Part shown: positions 22,359 to 34,790 of the stretch, piece by piece | How positions within the stretch are numbered: position 1 is the stretch's first letter | Layout: each line of letters starts with the position of its first letter | Assembly: GCA_050084515.1 (NCBI GenBank) | Contig: CM114272.1 | Location: forward strand, 9,238,001-9,302,000 | DNA: 64,000 bases | From: Blasia pusilla | Lineage: Eukaryota; Marchantiophyta; Marchantiopsida; Blasiales | Direction of reading: 5' to 3' | Made by a program: the position numbers and the translations under genes | The notes under the pieces: generated by a model | What the model was told of the DNA's origin: nothing | What the model saw: only the letters and a program-made list of their open reading frames with translations | The model's database searches: none

Positions 22359-25300
22359 CAGGATACAAGAACAAAGATTTTTTGTGGTACAGCCAGTTCG
22401 GGTGGCAAGTCATCAAAATGCCTTACGCACCGCCAGGAGGGTTTCACTTTGAGGTGATCCCTGCAGATCGATGGGCAGACAATATGCTCAGGACCTGGAA
22501 GGTATGTTTTTCTTCCCTTTGTTTTTCTTCCCTTGGGTAGCAGGGCAGGCACTATGAAGTATGTTCTCCTGTTTGTCATATTGCCAAATGCAAATCTATG
22601 TTGGGGTGAAATCGAGGCCATTTCCTAGTCAAAGATAAGTAGTGAAAACATGATGTAAGAAGTTGGAATTGTGTTTGAAATTGTAGACCTTTAAATCACA
22701 GCACTGCAATTCTTGTGCTCAGATCGCCACGTACCACAAGGCGTCCAGGGTTGACTCCAGGCCAGTAATTACACTCGATGATGTTGGTATGTTTCTATTT
22801 CACATTATTTCCCCTCACGATCTTTCTTATAAGTCAACCTTGTGATGATCGAATGACATTCAAGCAGGGAGGTGCAATTGTGTGTTTGGTTCCGTGCTGG
22901 TTGCAATAACTCTAGCTTCTCGACTTGTCAACAGAAACTCAATTCCTTTTAGAAATTGACTCCAGAAGCAGCAGGAATTACATTTTTAAAGGACTTTCTC
23001 ATTGCCCCAATGTTTTGAGTGGGAAAGGAATTTGCTCTTCTTGTATTGCAAGTTTGATAATCTAGCAGGATTTCGTGCTTTCATAGTGCATTTGTTTGCA
23101 AAGAAGATAGCCTTGATTTTCTAGATCAGCATTCTCCATGCTAGCCACGATATGGTTTTAGCAAGGTCAATTGTGGAGTGTGAAGTATACATCAGAGTGA
23201 AGTAGAATAACTCTACAACAAAGAAAGGAGCATGGAATAGGACACAACAATTCTGAAATCTTCCTGTACAAAGCATTACACCTTAGGCAGTAGAGTAGTG
23301 TCAACACGTTGAGGTTGGTTCAGCTGATCGAACTGATAATACAAAACTGCTGTAGGTTCAGGGCTGACAATTGGATTGAAATATCCACAAGCTACCACAT
23401 CACAGCTATTTTTGCATGTATCAATCGTGGAAGGATTGTCACTCATACACGCACTCGTCAGGAGACCATTAAGAGATCTATACAGGTTTATATACCTTAG
23501 TGATGAAGTTCCAACAGCTTTCTCTCATGACACTTGGAGTCACATGATGACCTGTGATCAGACAAATCAGATGGTGATGGAATGGTCAACAGTCCTCGGT
23601 CTCTTCAAGCATGTCTGTACCTTGGAATCGATCCCTCTGAACTAGTGCACAGGTACTGTATGAAGTTATCGATGTAGTTCTCCATGTTTTTCATGATGAC
23701 TCTGTTTCCAAGCAGCCACCAGGGTTATTGGCTGTGCTCTTAATATTCTCTAGACGATTCAGTTAGATTGATTACCCTTTTGTCTTGGTGGTTTCTGTAG
23801 ACCCCTAGATGATTTTGTGGAGAGGGGCCTGAGTGCAGCACTGCAAGATCTGAAGTACCAGTTTTATGAGAACACAAGGCTAGGTACTGTGTCCTTCATC
23901 TTTCTCCACCTCAGAAAGGAGCGCATTGGGGACAGTAGAGCGAGTTTATTTGATTAACAGCTTGAACAGTACGTACTTTCAACTGGTTGGGAAAAGAAAA
24001 AATTTGGCTCTCTCAGATCTGAGAGAATTTTCTTCTCAATGCTCAAAGGGATTGGAAGAACGATCTGAAAGGTATACGCTTTCATTATCTGTAAATGCAG
24101 AAAAATTACAAAGACTTCGTGAAGAAAGGAAAAGAATTATAAATGAAAGAATTGATGGAGGTGTTATTCTTGGAGCCGATGGCAGAGTCATCGGCACAAC
24201 ATCCCCAATGAAAAACAAGCCTGTGCAGAGTAAAGATGCAATGGATAAGGTAGATACATGTGAATGTGTCTCGTCTCAGAAACAGGAAAGCTGACCTAAA
24301 GCTGATCTCTCCAGACGAAGAGAATGGCTACTAGAGAAGACACTGACCATGTCGGTGAATGACCTATTGAAGAGAAAATGAAGATAATTCAGATGTGTCA
24401 TGTTGGTAGAAAATTATCTTTGGTCTATGCCGTGGTGCTTTCTGGGTGAGAGATTCCCCCCACCATTTTGAGTTATGCATGAGACTCACTCCTCCGCGGC
24501 TTGTCCTGGTACATCACTAGACCTTGTGAAACAGTGTACTTACATATAAGCGACCTGATGTAAATTCTGTCCAGCAAAATCTCCTCTTTCTAAGCCTTCT
24601 TCTCCAAAGTCTGGGTCATGCTCCCGGACATGTTTTCAACCTGTAGTGAGTAGCTGCTCCCACCTCCAAGTGCTATAAAATTGTACGCCAAGAAGTAACA
24701 TGGTAGATCTTTCATCTGTTTAGGCATGTCATGTTCACAAGGTATGATGGAGATTTGAATGCAGGAGATCCAACGGATTGAGGTTGTTCGTCGGAGACAG
24801 CAGAAGGAGCTAGAACAGATGGCAAAATATGAGGCACTACGACAGGTGGGCCCACAGACTAACTAGAAAAAAAATCATATCGGAGTTGTTCTGAAAAAGT
24901 AAGGGCTAATGTCAGAGTTGATGTGGCCATTGCAGCAACTAGCAGAACAAAATGCTGCATTGATGGAAGCTGAGAAGAGAAAGCGAGAGGAGCAGGTCAG
25001 TAAAACCCCAGATTAACACTGTCAGGTTCTTGGACCCTTTTTACTTTCATACATTAGCCCTGTCTAGGGTTAGGTGAAATACAACTGGTGCAGTTATGAT
25101 TTTCAATCAGAGCAGATTATTTGTTGTGCAATGCATCTTCTGATTTTTTGCAAATGCTTTTTCAGAGGCTAGAAGATAAAATTGTGCACATGAAGAGATT
25201 TGTTGCAGTGTTCCATGAGGACTTGATCATTTTTATCAAACGGTTTTTTAAAATGTGGCTCTATAATTTGGATAGATATAACGTGGTTTAGATGCCTTTA

Positions 25301-28300
25301 CAGGATGGAAGGACAGCAAGTCATAACCCTGAATTAGTAGTAAAAACAAGCTATGAGACCCACGTGAAGCAAATATAATTCTACTATGTTGTGGTTTTTT
25401 CCTCTTTGATATAAACAATTGCGGCTCAGTGTCTTAATGATTGCAATTTTGTGGAAGCAGAGAAGAGCTAAAGCAGCTAAGGACAAGGCTTGGCAAGCGG
25501 AGATGCGAGCCAGAGAACTGCAGCGGGCAAAAGAGGTCTCATGTTGAACTGCAGGGGTCTTCAAATCTAATTTAGGCATTTTTAGATAGGGGTTTTGAAT
25601 CGTTACTATTGACGTTGGTGATCTACCCAGTCAAGTTTTGTTATGCAGAGATTTAGACAAATCTTGGTTTGAAATAGAGAATTAAAGTGCAATCACTTCA
25701 AGGAAGTTGTAGATGTCATCAAGCCAATGGCATATAGGGATCAAGGAAATGGCTGAGCCTAGGAGATGAACCCAAAAGCACCATTCTGATGACATAATTC
25801 TTCTACATTCTACTGTTTAACAGTTCTTTTTAAAAGTCTCGTTCATGCAATACCAATTCAATTCCAATAATATGGACTCTTTTCGCTGCCCTAATTCCTC
25901 TGGTTTCTATTTCTTTTAGAGATTGAAAGAAATTGGGCTGATACGTTTAATCTTCACACTGGGTAGGATGGTGTGGCACCTGAGTCATCAGAACTCCTTC
26001 ACACCTTCTTAGTAAGATCATTTTTAATCATGAAGATAGGTGACTGGATTGCTGCTTGATTTGATAAGCTAATACCAGTCTTATTTGTGAAGGGTTTCAA
26101 TTTGAATATTCCTTTGTATATCAGGAGGAAGAATTGGAGGCACTTGCTAAGAAGCAGGCTCAAGAAAGATATGCGCGGGAGCAAGCAATGATGGCTGCAG
26201 AGGAGAGAAAAGCTGTAAGTAGTGTGGCATTCAGGCTTTTTGCAATAGTTTATTTTTAAGAGTTGAAAACTTTTGGAGAGACTAGTGGACTTTTAATCAT
26301 ATTTAATGTACTTTGTGGTATTGAGGTGATGTTCTTCCAATCAATTGTAGTTGTATTGTGACTATTGGTTCTACGTTTTACAAATTCACTAACCTTGAAA
26401 TGTATGCTTCTCAATGGTGCTTGATCCCCTTCATACACACTTTATCACACATTGCTAGTGTTGGGTCTTCAGAAGCAAGCCAAACGTGAGGCAAGGATGC
26501 GGGAGATTGAGAGAGCTGAGAAACAGGAAGAATTCCGCAGGCAACTGGAGAAAACTCAGGAAGAGTTCCAAGAGGTAAGCGCTTCCTTCTGATCTTAGTT
26601 CCTAACATTTTCTGTCACCATATTTTTACTGCGAAAAAGGGAGATTACTTTCTTAGGCTTCTGGGAGGTGTTCATCAGTAGTGGTATTTGTCTCTACAAT
26701 TCTGTAGGCTGCCAGAGAAAGAGGAAGGCAGATGGAAGCAAGAGATGCAGAGAGGAGGAGAAATTTGGATATCCTGAAGAAGATCAAGGCAGAAGAAAAT
26801 GCAGAGATTCGGAGAATCATAGAGAAGCGTCATGCAGATGCATTGGCTGGTTGGCATCGGATGATTCAAAAGAAGGAGGATGACTATAATGCAAAACAAG
26901 AGGTCAGTTTTGATTTTCTTGTGCAGTTCTAATATCAGATATAAGTGGCAGGTGTTGAACCCTCTGGCAATTAGAAGGTTCTAGACACAAAATCTAAATT
27001 TCCGATTTTTAATGAATAGTGGGACATATGCTGGCTAGGCTATTATGGGGTGCGTATTCTTATTGTGGATGGTGGAGTGAGGGTTTTGTCAGCAATGTGG
27101 AGTCTTAAGAAACCCCCAACCAAAAGTTGAGGGGACAATTGAGGAACAAATTATCTGCAGGAATCGAGGAAGTGAAGGGACTAGATCCCCACCAATCTTT
27201 AAATGAATTCCAAGATTTTTTGAGAAAAGGCAAAGCAGAAGTGGAAAGAAAGATAGAGAAAAAGATAAGTACATAAAGTTTGACTGTTTGATGGCTAAAT
27301 CACACTCACATCCAAATGTGTTTCGAGATCGTCAACTACAAGAGGACAGAAAGTAAAATGACAGAGTGTTTATTTTTTAGCTGGATGAAAGATCTTCAAG
27401 TCAGGAACTCATTTAACCCCAATTTAAAGAACTACAGGAAGCATTGTGGGAAGTTTGGGTGGAGGTAGACGGATGAAATGGTTCTCAATGCAAGTTCACA
27501 TGAGTCAAAGGATATTAGTGAAAATGCTTGCACAGTTGGAGTCTGATGATGGTAATGTTTAAAAGGCTCCTTCGCTAGAGGTTGAGGACCTTTTTTCTGT
27601 GAAGTTGGCATTAGGTCATGTTCTATGTCTTCTAAGAACAGTTCAAAGTTTTATTGGTTCATTTATTTTAGCCGGTGATTGTTTCCAGGCACAGTTGAGA
27701 TTCTTGGTAAATGGGAGAGAATAGTTTTAATGATATTTGTTTTAAGGCATGATCTTAGGACCTCAACACCTGTCTTTTGTTACATGAATCTGTAGTAGAT
27801 GAGCTGATGGGTCTCTAGTACATGAGTCTCATACATCCAACGAATGAATTCCCTCAGGAAACTAAAAGAAAAATGAAGATTAAGTTCGAGATCTGGAAGA
27901 AGAAGGAAGCTGAGAAAAGAGCATATCTGGAAAAGAAGGAGCAGGAACGATTAGATACAATTGCAGAAGCAAATGCTATTCGAGAACGGAGGTGTCAAGT
28001 GAGTTTCTCATGACACCTAGAGCATGCGCTGGAAAGCATATGACCAGTGTCTAGGGTTGGATGTAGAATTAATTGGCCAACATGGGGTCCATCTTTTTTG
28101 AAATCTCATTTTCTTGAAAAGAGTTAGGTACCTTAAGTACAGGAAGCTTTTCCTTAAAAGTATAACCTTACATGAACCTTTCCCATTCAGTAGCTTAAAG
28201 CAACCAACTCACCAAGTCCTCAAGTTCCCGATACTGCTTGTAACACGATTATAATTTTCTGAAAAAAGAACTTTAACATGTGAAAGTGTGAGGGGCCTCG

Positions 28301-29757
28301 ACACTACCACCCAGATTGACTTTGGTGACCTTGATAGAGCTGATTGAGTGTGAGGTCCTCCCTAGCCTCTGCAGATACTCAAATCAACTGACACATACAA
28401 CCTTTGTGTTCCTTTCTGAATTATCGGTGTGTTATGTATCCACGCCAGGTAGTCTTCATAGATGTGGCATGATTTCACCACGAATCTCTAGTCATAGGTA
28501 TTCTGAAGAAATTCACATGGACTTGATATCTCCACAAGGATGGCACTTAATGAGTGAGGGCTTGGCTTGCAGGAACTATTGGCAAAGGCTGAAGAGGCAG
28601 ACCGGAATTTGCACGACTACATGGTTCAAAAGCATCTGGATGAGGCCCGTAGAAATGTTGAGAAAGAACTTTTGCATGAATCAAAGCGTCAACGGTGTGA
28701 AGCACTTAAACGCATACAGGTGGGTCAATCCTCTGGGCTATTTCCTGTTATCTTTGCCACCTCGTCAATATCACTCTTTTATGGGAGAGTGCATGTATGA
28801 CTAAAACACAAAATTGTAAACACTCATGTTTGAGACGGATTTAACAGATTGATGGTTAAGGGGGGTTTAGGAAGGAGATTCAAAAAAACGCATTCACCGG
28901 CATACAAGCTCGTCCATCAAATGGAAAGGTGCCCTAGAGGTCATCTTGTCACATTGTCCATCCATTTTTGTCCTGCAACACAAATGAAAATCTTGTGCGT
29001 AGTGTTATAATCAATTACACAAGGTGTCCTTTTTCATGTTATTTTCTTGTGACTCTTGCAGGCACTTCACAGGAGGCAAATATTGGAGAAGATAGAGATG
29101 GAAACACAGCGTATCAGAAACTTGCTCGATGGCAAGCATGAAATGCTAGAAAAACACATTCAAGCTAACCTGAATCTAGTGATACATCGCCAGTCAATGA
29201 TTGAGCAGATGCAGGAATTGCAGGTATGCATGTTCTTCATCTTGTCTGTAGACCTGGCAGATTAATTTGCCTTTGTAATTGTTTTGTTTTTAAAAGAAAT
29301 CTGAATCTCTTATAAGAAAGTAGTGTTGAGCTGGGAATACAGACCTTATGGAGTGAGATAAGCCATTTACACTTCTACTTTATTATTGAAAAAAAATGGA
29401 ATATCTTGGTTTTGATCATCTATAAATAACAACAGCCGTGAAGTCTTTCAACCCTTTAGATTTGTCCCAAGCAGAGAATCACCTTGCATAAACTGTTCAG
29501 TATGAAATTTACTGTGTCAGTCCAAAAGGGTTTGCAGATGTCTGGCAGACCAGATGCAACCAGACAGGAATTAGGTGATGTGACTGTGCGTGTGTATCTT
29601 GCGGTGGTTGCTACATGCACATGTGGAATGGGGACTTTCTGATCTTTGATTGCTTGGATGGCCACAGATCAGCAAGAAATGGAGGCAATCCTTGAGTCCT
29701 TCTGACAGGGCTGAAATGGACAAGCTCAAAGATGCCCAGAAAGGTGTTAAGAAGTGA
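22359..29757 (+). CDS. Coiled-coil protein, CCDC177/DUF4659-like, at least 15 exons
   Basis: Exons I can join in phase: about 22359-22501, 22723-22786, 23562-23652 (or from 23571), 23801-23883, 24101-24249, 24765-24845, 24936-24995, 25461-25535, 26125-26214, 26473-26574, 26708-26902, 27858-27998, 28573-28719, 29062-29223, 29668-29757. From the ATG at 22418 this gives about 537 residues. That frame stays open back to 22340 and may join an unseen upstream exon, so the true start is uncertain. The N-terminus reads PPGGFHFEVIPADRWADNML, then NSPRSLQACLYLGIDPSELV and RPLDDFVERGL, then KLQRLREERKRIINE. This order resembles the SPRSLEAC block of vertebrate CCDC177 as I recall it. From about residue 170 on it is an almost continuous charged helix rich in Glu, Lys, Arg and Gln, typical of coiled coils. 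Most introns from exon 5 on are phase 0. Function is unknown; a ciliary or cytoskeletal role is a guess. Confidence 0.75.
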
Positions 29758-31610
29758 TTATGGTGAAACAAATCCAAAGCCTCCTAACATAAGCATCTGT
29801 AAAGCTGGGAGATATATGACTCTTGGGGATTGCTTGGTCTGTTGGTTCTCATGTTCCAACGCCACTGGGATTCTTTGGGGCTCTTCGCAGAGACTAGATT
29901 CTACCTGTTTTGTGCTTGGGATTCATACTAGTTGATGTGTAAAGAGAGTGCATGAAGGTGTGAGAGGCTGTTATTAGTCTAAACTGAAAGAAAAAGTGAG
30001 CACAAGGTGGGTCAATTGTGTTGATTCTGGGAGTTAAAGGTTTGGTGAGGTGGAGGTGAATTGTCAAAAGGTTGAAGTTTAGACTCATTATGTGGAGTGT
30101 CTTGTTTCCTCCATTTCGTCATTAAAAGTGCAGTTGACATTTGCTTATTTCCTCTAGTCTATACTTGTGTACTAGTGTGACTGAGATGGTGAATTTCACC
30201 AACAATCTCATTCTAAAGCCTTATGGTCTGGAATCTGGGTTTGAATTGTCATAGTAATTCTGTTTAGGCCCCCACCAATATGTGATGTGTTCTGGAGAAC
30301 AGAGAACATCCCTGTTTGCTCCATCAGGACAGCAAGAATTTCATGGTCCTGAGTAGTCCCTCCAAAAGGGATCAACTCCCTATCTAGAAGGCATATTATG
30401 TGTTAGATATTCCTTGCTGTCTCAATTGTGTGACAATTTCATGAGCAGTTTTCCTTCATGAGAAGAGGCTTACTTGGTGTACTTGAGAGCTCCATGTGCA
30501 CTGATGTACCTTAATGGTTGTGGGACGCTACGTTCATGGCCTGCTTTCCAAGAATCTGTTTGTGGGCTCAACACCCAATTCAGCATCATCATGGTGGACC
30601 ACAAAAAATTGATGATCTACAGTTCCTTAATCATGCTACAAAAGATGAAGGTTGTAGTTTAAGTAGATTGGATTCACTATTCAATTCTTTTGTACTATTG
30701 GTGGGCCCCTTTTGGGTTAACCAAGCGATTTTTCTGCATCCTTATGTGGATGCTGCTTCCCAATTACTGGGAATGAATCTGATTCTTCTCCTATGGGATG
30801 TCATCTCACACTTCTGGGCTTTTCAAATGGTAGGGTCAGGGTTGGTAGCTGATTGACTGGCGGTAGGTTAAGGGTATTACCATGTCTGGGGAGTAATTGA
30901 ATGGGGAATTTCATTCTATTAAGTTTGAACTTTATTTCAGGGAGTTACCTGTTCTTTCATACGGGTGGTGGGTTGAGGGTCGCCTCTGCCTGAGATCAGC
31001 TGGTGCCCACTTTTGGCAGCCCTTTGGTGCTTGTTGTCTGTGGATGCCAATATGAGCTTACTTGCTCATTCTTTCATTCTGTCTCTGTCCACCCCCAGAA
31101 CCAAAGAGAGCCACTAATATCCAACGTTGGTAACTTCCTATTCTTGTTTGCTTGAGATCTTGTGTAGCGATATCAAACCCCTTTGTCGTGGAACTAAACA
31201 AGGGTATAGAATGTAAGTTCCCAAGAATTTCACAAATACAGCTTAGTCAAACACGGACTTTAAGATGTGCAGTGCATGTTGTTTTGACATCTAACTCTGG
31301 CTCATTCTTAGTCTGTATTTGACTTCTTTGTACTTTTGAAGGTACAGTAGATTGGGGCCAATGCCTTTTCAATCCTTTTTGGCAACTTGTTCCTCAGTGC
31401 ACTTGTGCGTTGTGACAGGATGGCCACAACTAGACTAAAACTAAGTCTACTTTATGCTTATTAGGGAATGCAAACTCTAAGTTGACGTATATGTTGAGAG
31501 CTTCCTTTGCATGTCACAAGATAGAGTTCCTTGTGTAACAATCACCTTAACCTGTATACATGTTAACTTCTTTAGACAGGAGTGTGATTTTAAATTATTA
31601 CTTCTAACAG

Positions 31611-31682
31611 ATCATGATAACCACGTCTGCGCACCTCAAGTCCACAGACTTCTTCAATGACGAGGTGGCTATGATGCGATGA
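31611..31682 (+). other. Candidate alternative terminal exon of the CCDC177-like gene
   Basis: A pyrimidine-rich tract and CTAACAG acceptor precede 24 codons ending MMRstop, with protein-like text SAHLKSTDFFNDEVAMM. It would splice in phase 0 from a GT inside the last assigned exon (after 29745). The upstream donor (GTTAAG) is weak, so it may be chance. Confidence 0.25.
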
Positions 31683-33230
31683 AGAGAAAAAGGTGGAGTT
31701 CATCATTGACAATATACCTAGTGAATTCAACCATGGAGTATACTGTGCTTGTTAAGATATTCCGATTTGTTTTTATTTACATCACAGAAGTCTGTAATCA
31801 GGCCTGATGGGGATGTTTGGTGGTTCACAGATCGATGGCTTGATCATTACCCTGTTTAGGGGAATAATAGGATTATTGTTGGTGAGACAATATTCCCTTG
31901 TTTTCCCCACCCTGGAACTGCTGGGATAACCTGCTATTTGTGCAAGCCGATCAGTTAAATGAATTGCCAGATCAAGGTCAGCAACGTGACTGTTATGTGG
32001 TTTGTATTCTAGACATTTTTGGAGAGGCTAATAACAGGGCTCAGTTCAGGAGTTTCAGTGTGTTTGAGGATTGAAGAGTTCTGCTTCATACTGCAGAGAG
32101 AGGTGCAAACGACATCTTGTTCCATCTAACAAGTTTTTGATACATCCAGAGTCTGCTACTGAGATTAGAAGTGGCACATTGTCGAGGATAGTAAACGGAT
32201 AAAACTCCTGCAGAATAGCTTTGGTAAGTAGAGCTTGAACTTGCATATACTGGTAAAAGTGCAAAGAAAGCTGCAGACCTGCCAATTGTGATAGTACTGG
32301 GTTTCAGCCATGTATGTACTGTAATGGCTATTGGAACACAAGGATATGGTGTGGCTAGGGTGGGTAAATAAGAAAACTGGCACACTTCTGCCAATATGTG
32401 AAGGATGTTGATTTGGGAAGAGTGGAGACAGTCAATTTTCAAAGAAGTACTTGTTTGGTATTCCTGATAAGTACTTGAATTCAGATGCTCTCATGGAAAA
32501 GTGCAGTGGGCATTGCTGCTGCATTTACTGCAAGATTGACTTGATCAGCTTTTAATCAGCTTTCATAGATGTGAATGTGTGACCTCTTGATTGTAAATCC
32601 GAAAGCAGTCACATTGACATGCAATAAGGCTGAGTGCTGGTATATTATCAAGATTGTGAGTATGGTGCATCTGTTAAAGCAGAGTAGTAGCCTTCTTTGA
32701 GTTTCTCACACAACTGGAGCGAACAAAGAGGTGTTATGTAGTAGTTTTGGACTAAGATTTTCTCTTAATTTTGAGTGGGGAAAATGGTTTGCCAGAAATC
32801 TGCACTGTAAAGCAAACATATTCTAGCTATAGGGTTCCCCAATAGTCCTTTAGAAACTAGTCTCCTTATGGTAAGTTAGAAAAATACTAACCCTGGTATC
32901 ACAATTACCAGAGGATGTCTCGGTTATTTTTTCGTTACACAGTATTGTGTTGCTTGGAGCTTTCGTCCAGGGTATTCTCAAATACCATCTCCTGCCTCCG
33001 TAAGGGAGCCCCTTTCATTTATTCATGATCTTCTCTATTATAATTTGCGACCCCATATGCACAATCAGACAAAATAGTGAGATAGTAAGACAAAATAGCA
33101 ACTAGCTTGCAATTTTGTCCTTTAATTCACACCTGATATTTTGGGAATGGAAAACGGAGGGAAAAGTATGTTATTAATTAAAATTAACCAAAGATTTAAT
33201 TAATATGTGTTATTTTGGAGGGAGGAGTAG

Positions 33231-33362
33231 AAGGTGAAATTATTTAGGGGAGTGGGGTATTATTTTAATTTTAACTGCAGAGTAGGTATTGTTTGAACTT
33301 TTATAGAAAGGTGAAATTATTTAGGGGAGTGGGGTATTATTTTAATTTTAACTGGAGAGTAG
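33231..33362. repeat. 55-bp direct repeat, 77-bp period
   Basis: 33231-33285 and 33308-33362 are identical except for one base (GCAG versus GGAG near their ends). The high identity indicates a recent local duplication in AT-rich DNA just left of a Helitron-like terminus. Confidence 0.85.
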
Positions 33363-33471
33363 AGTTCTTTAGAAGAAGGGAATGTTATTATTCCTTTCAG
33401 ATTTAAGAAAATAAAATTTATATTTAAAATTTGAAATGAAAAAATATAGTTATTTTAATAAAATCATTTTT

Positions 33472-33499
33472 GTGCGCAAGCACGGGCATGGTAACTAGT
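33472..33499 (+). mobile_element. Possible Helitron 3' terminus
   Basis: A GTGC-GCAA-GCAC hairpin (33472-33483) is followed 11 nt later by CTAG (33495-33498) and T. This is the hallmark spacing of a Helitron 3' end. The hairpin stem is only four pairs and no 5' end or Rep-helicase was found. Confidence 0.35.
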
Positions 33500-34324
33500 T
33501 TAACTTAACCATGGACTTTAGTCCTTGTGCTCCAATCATTGAGCTCAGATTAGATGAATTTTGCACTTCATACGTTCATAGTTTGTCAGCCTTGGGCTAT
33601 CACATCTACTACAAGGCTTCTTTGTCCCTGAATTGCAAAGGGTTGGGTGAGCAGTGACTTCACCAAATTTTTTATTCTTTCTCCTTTGGATGATCAGGGA
33701 TGATCCGGACAAGCCCTGCTGACCTAAAGAGGCTGATCACTGTGATTCAAAGTGGGGATTGATTCCCTTCACCGCTGTATCACCTATATTTCTTTGTCAC
33801 GACTTACTTGCATAGAATGAATGAAAAGATTTATTGTCCACGGGGACCCCACAGGGCCATGGGACTTAGCTTCGCAAAGAATTACAGCAGCTTTAAAGGA
33901 AAGTACGACCAACAGCAAGGCCCTAAGAGGTCCTTCGTGCCAGGTGATTTTTCCTAGTCTTCATACACAAATGTAGGAACTTAGCAATCTGAACCTGATT
34001 CTGAGTAGCCATGAATTCAGTGACCTTGAGGGCCGGTTGAGCGAAGAGATCCAGAAAGTCAAGTCTAATGTGATTGTGAAAGGAGCGGTGGTAGAGGTAA
34101 TGATGTTCATCAAGGAGCCCCGAGTTGCAAAATGTACATAAACTGTCTTCTCTTCTTCTGTGAGAAATTTTCTCTATCTCAAGGTCACTTGAACTGCATC
34201 TGACTCTTGCTAATGCATGACATAATTTAGAGGGAATGGAGGCAGAGATGTAAGATGCACATGAATTGCTTCATGGATCTGCTATGTGTGGCAGCGTCTC
34301 ATCGGTTCTCCATTATTTTGAGAT

Positions 34325-34790
34325 TTATTCCCCCTGTTCTCCCAAAGCATCTGGTGCCGATCCCAATTGATAGAGATGTAGTTGAAGTGTACCTTGATCC
34401 GACAGGTCCTGGTTGGTGGCCGTTGGCAGGTCACTGATTGAAATGCCCCGTTTCATAAGCCATTCCTTGCAGTCGCAGAACCAATTTTTGGCCCCAGCTG
34501 TTGCACTACTCTCAGAGACTTGAAAAGCTGTATCGTCCTCACTAATACCCTGAAGGTTTTGGAGGAATGTGATCAAAGTCTTAACAGCATGAATCTCCAT
34601 TGGAACCTCGCCAAACTCAGCCAGTAGTATTTTGTGGGGAGTAGTTCTCCTAATGCCGAAGCTCTGTCGCATGAAGAGCTTCTGAGGGACCTGAGACCTC
34701 TAGACCTTGGGGCAGGGGCGCCAAACTTCAGAGGCATAAAGCGTGAGTGCAATGGAGTTTTTATGGGATATGCCGTAGTTCTGCCATAGA
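34325..34790 (-). pseudogene. LINE (non-LTR retrotransposon) reverse transcriptase C-terminal fragment
   Basis: On the minus strand, text near 34700-34770 reads IALTLYASEVWRPCPKV. It is followed after a stop by LFMRQSFGIRRTTPHKILLA and EFGEVPMEIHAVKTLITFL (34560-34700). A YASEVW-type box followed by R-R-T-T-P and an L-E-G-x-x-P-x-E pattern is typical of the region downstream of reverse transcriptase in plant LINEs. Frame changes and stops show it is dead. Confidence 0.5.

Noticed and set aside
24765-29223. Charged helical exons as eIF3 subunit a
   Set aside because: eIF3a has a long N-terminal PCI region before its charged helix. The N-terminal exons here read SPRSLQAC and RPLDDF instead, which fit CCDC177 better.
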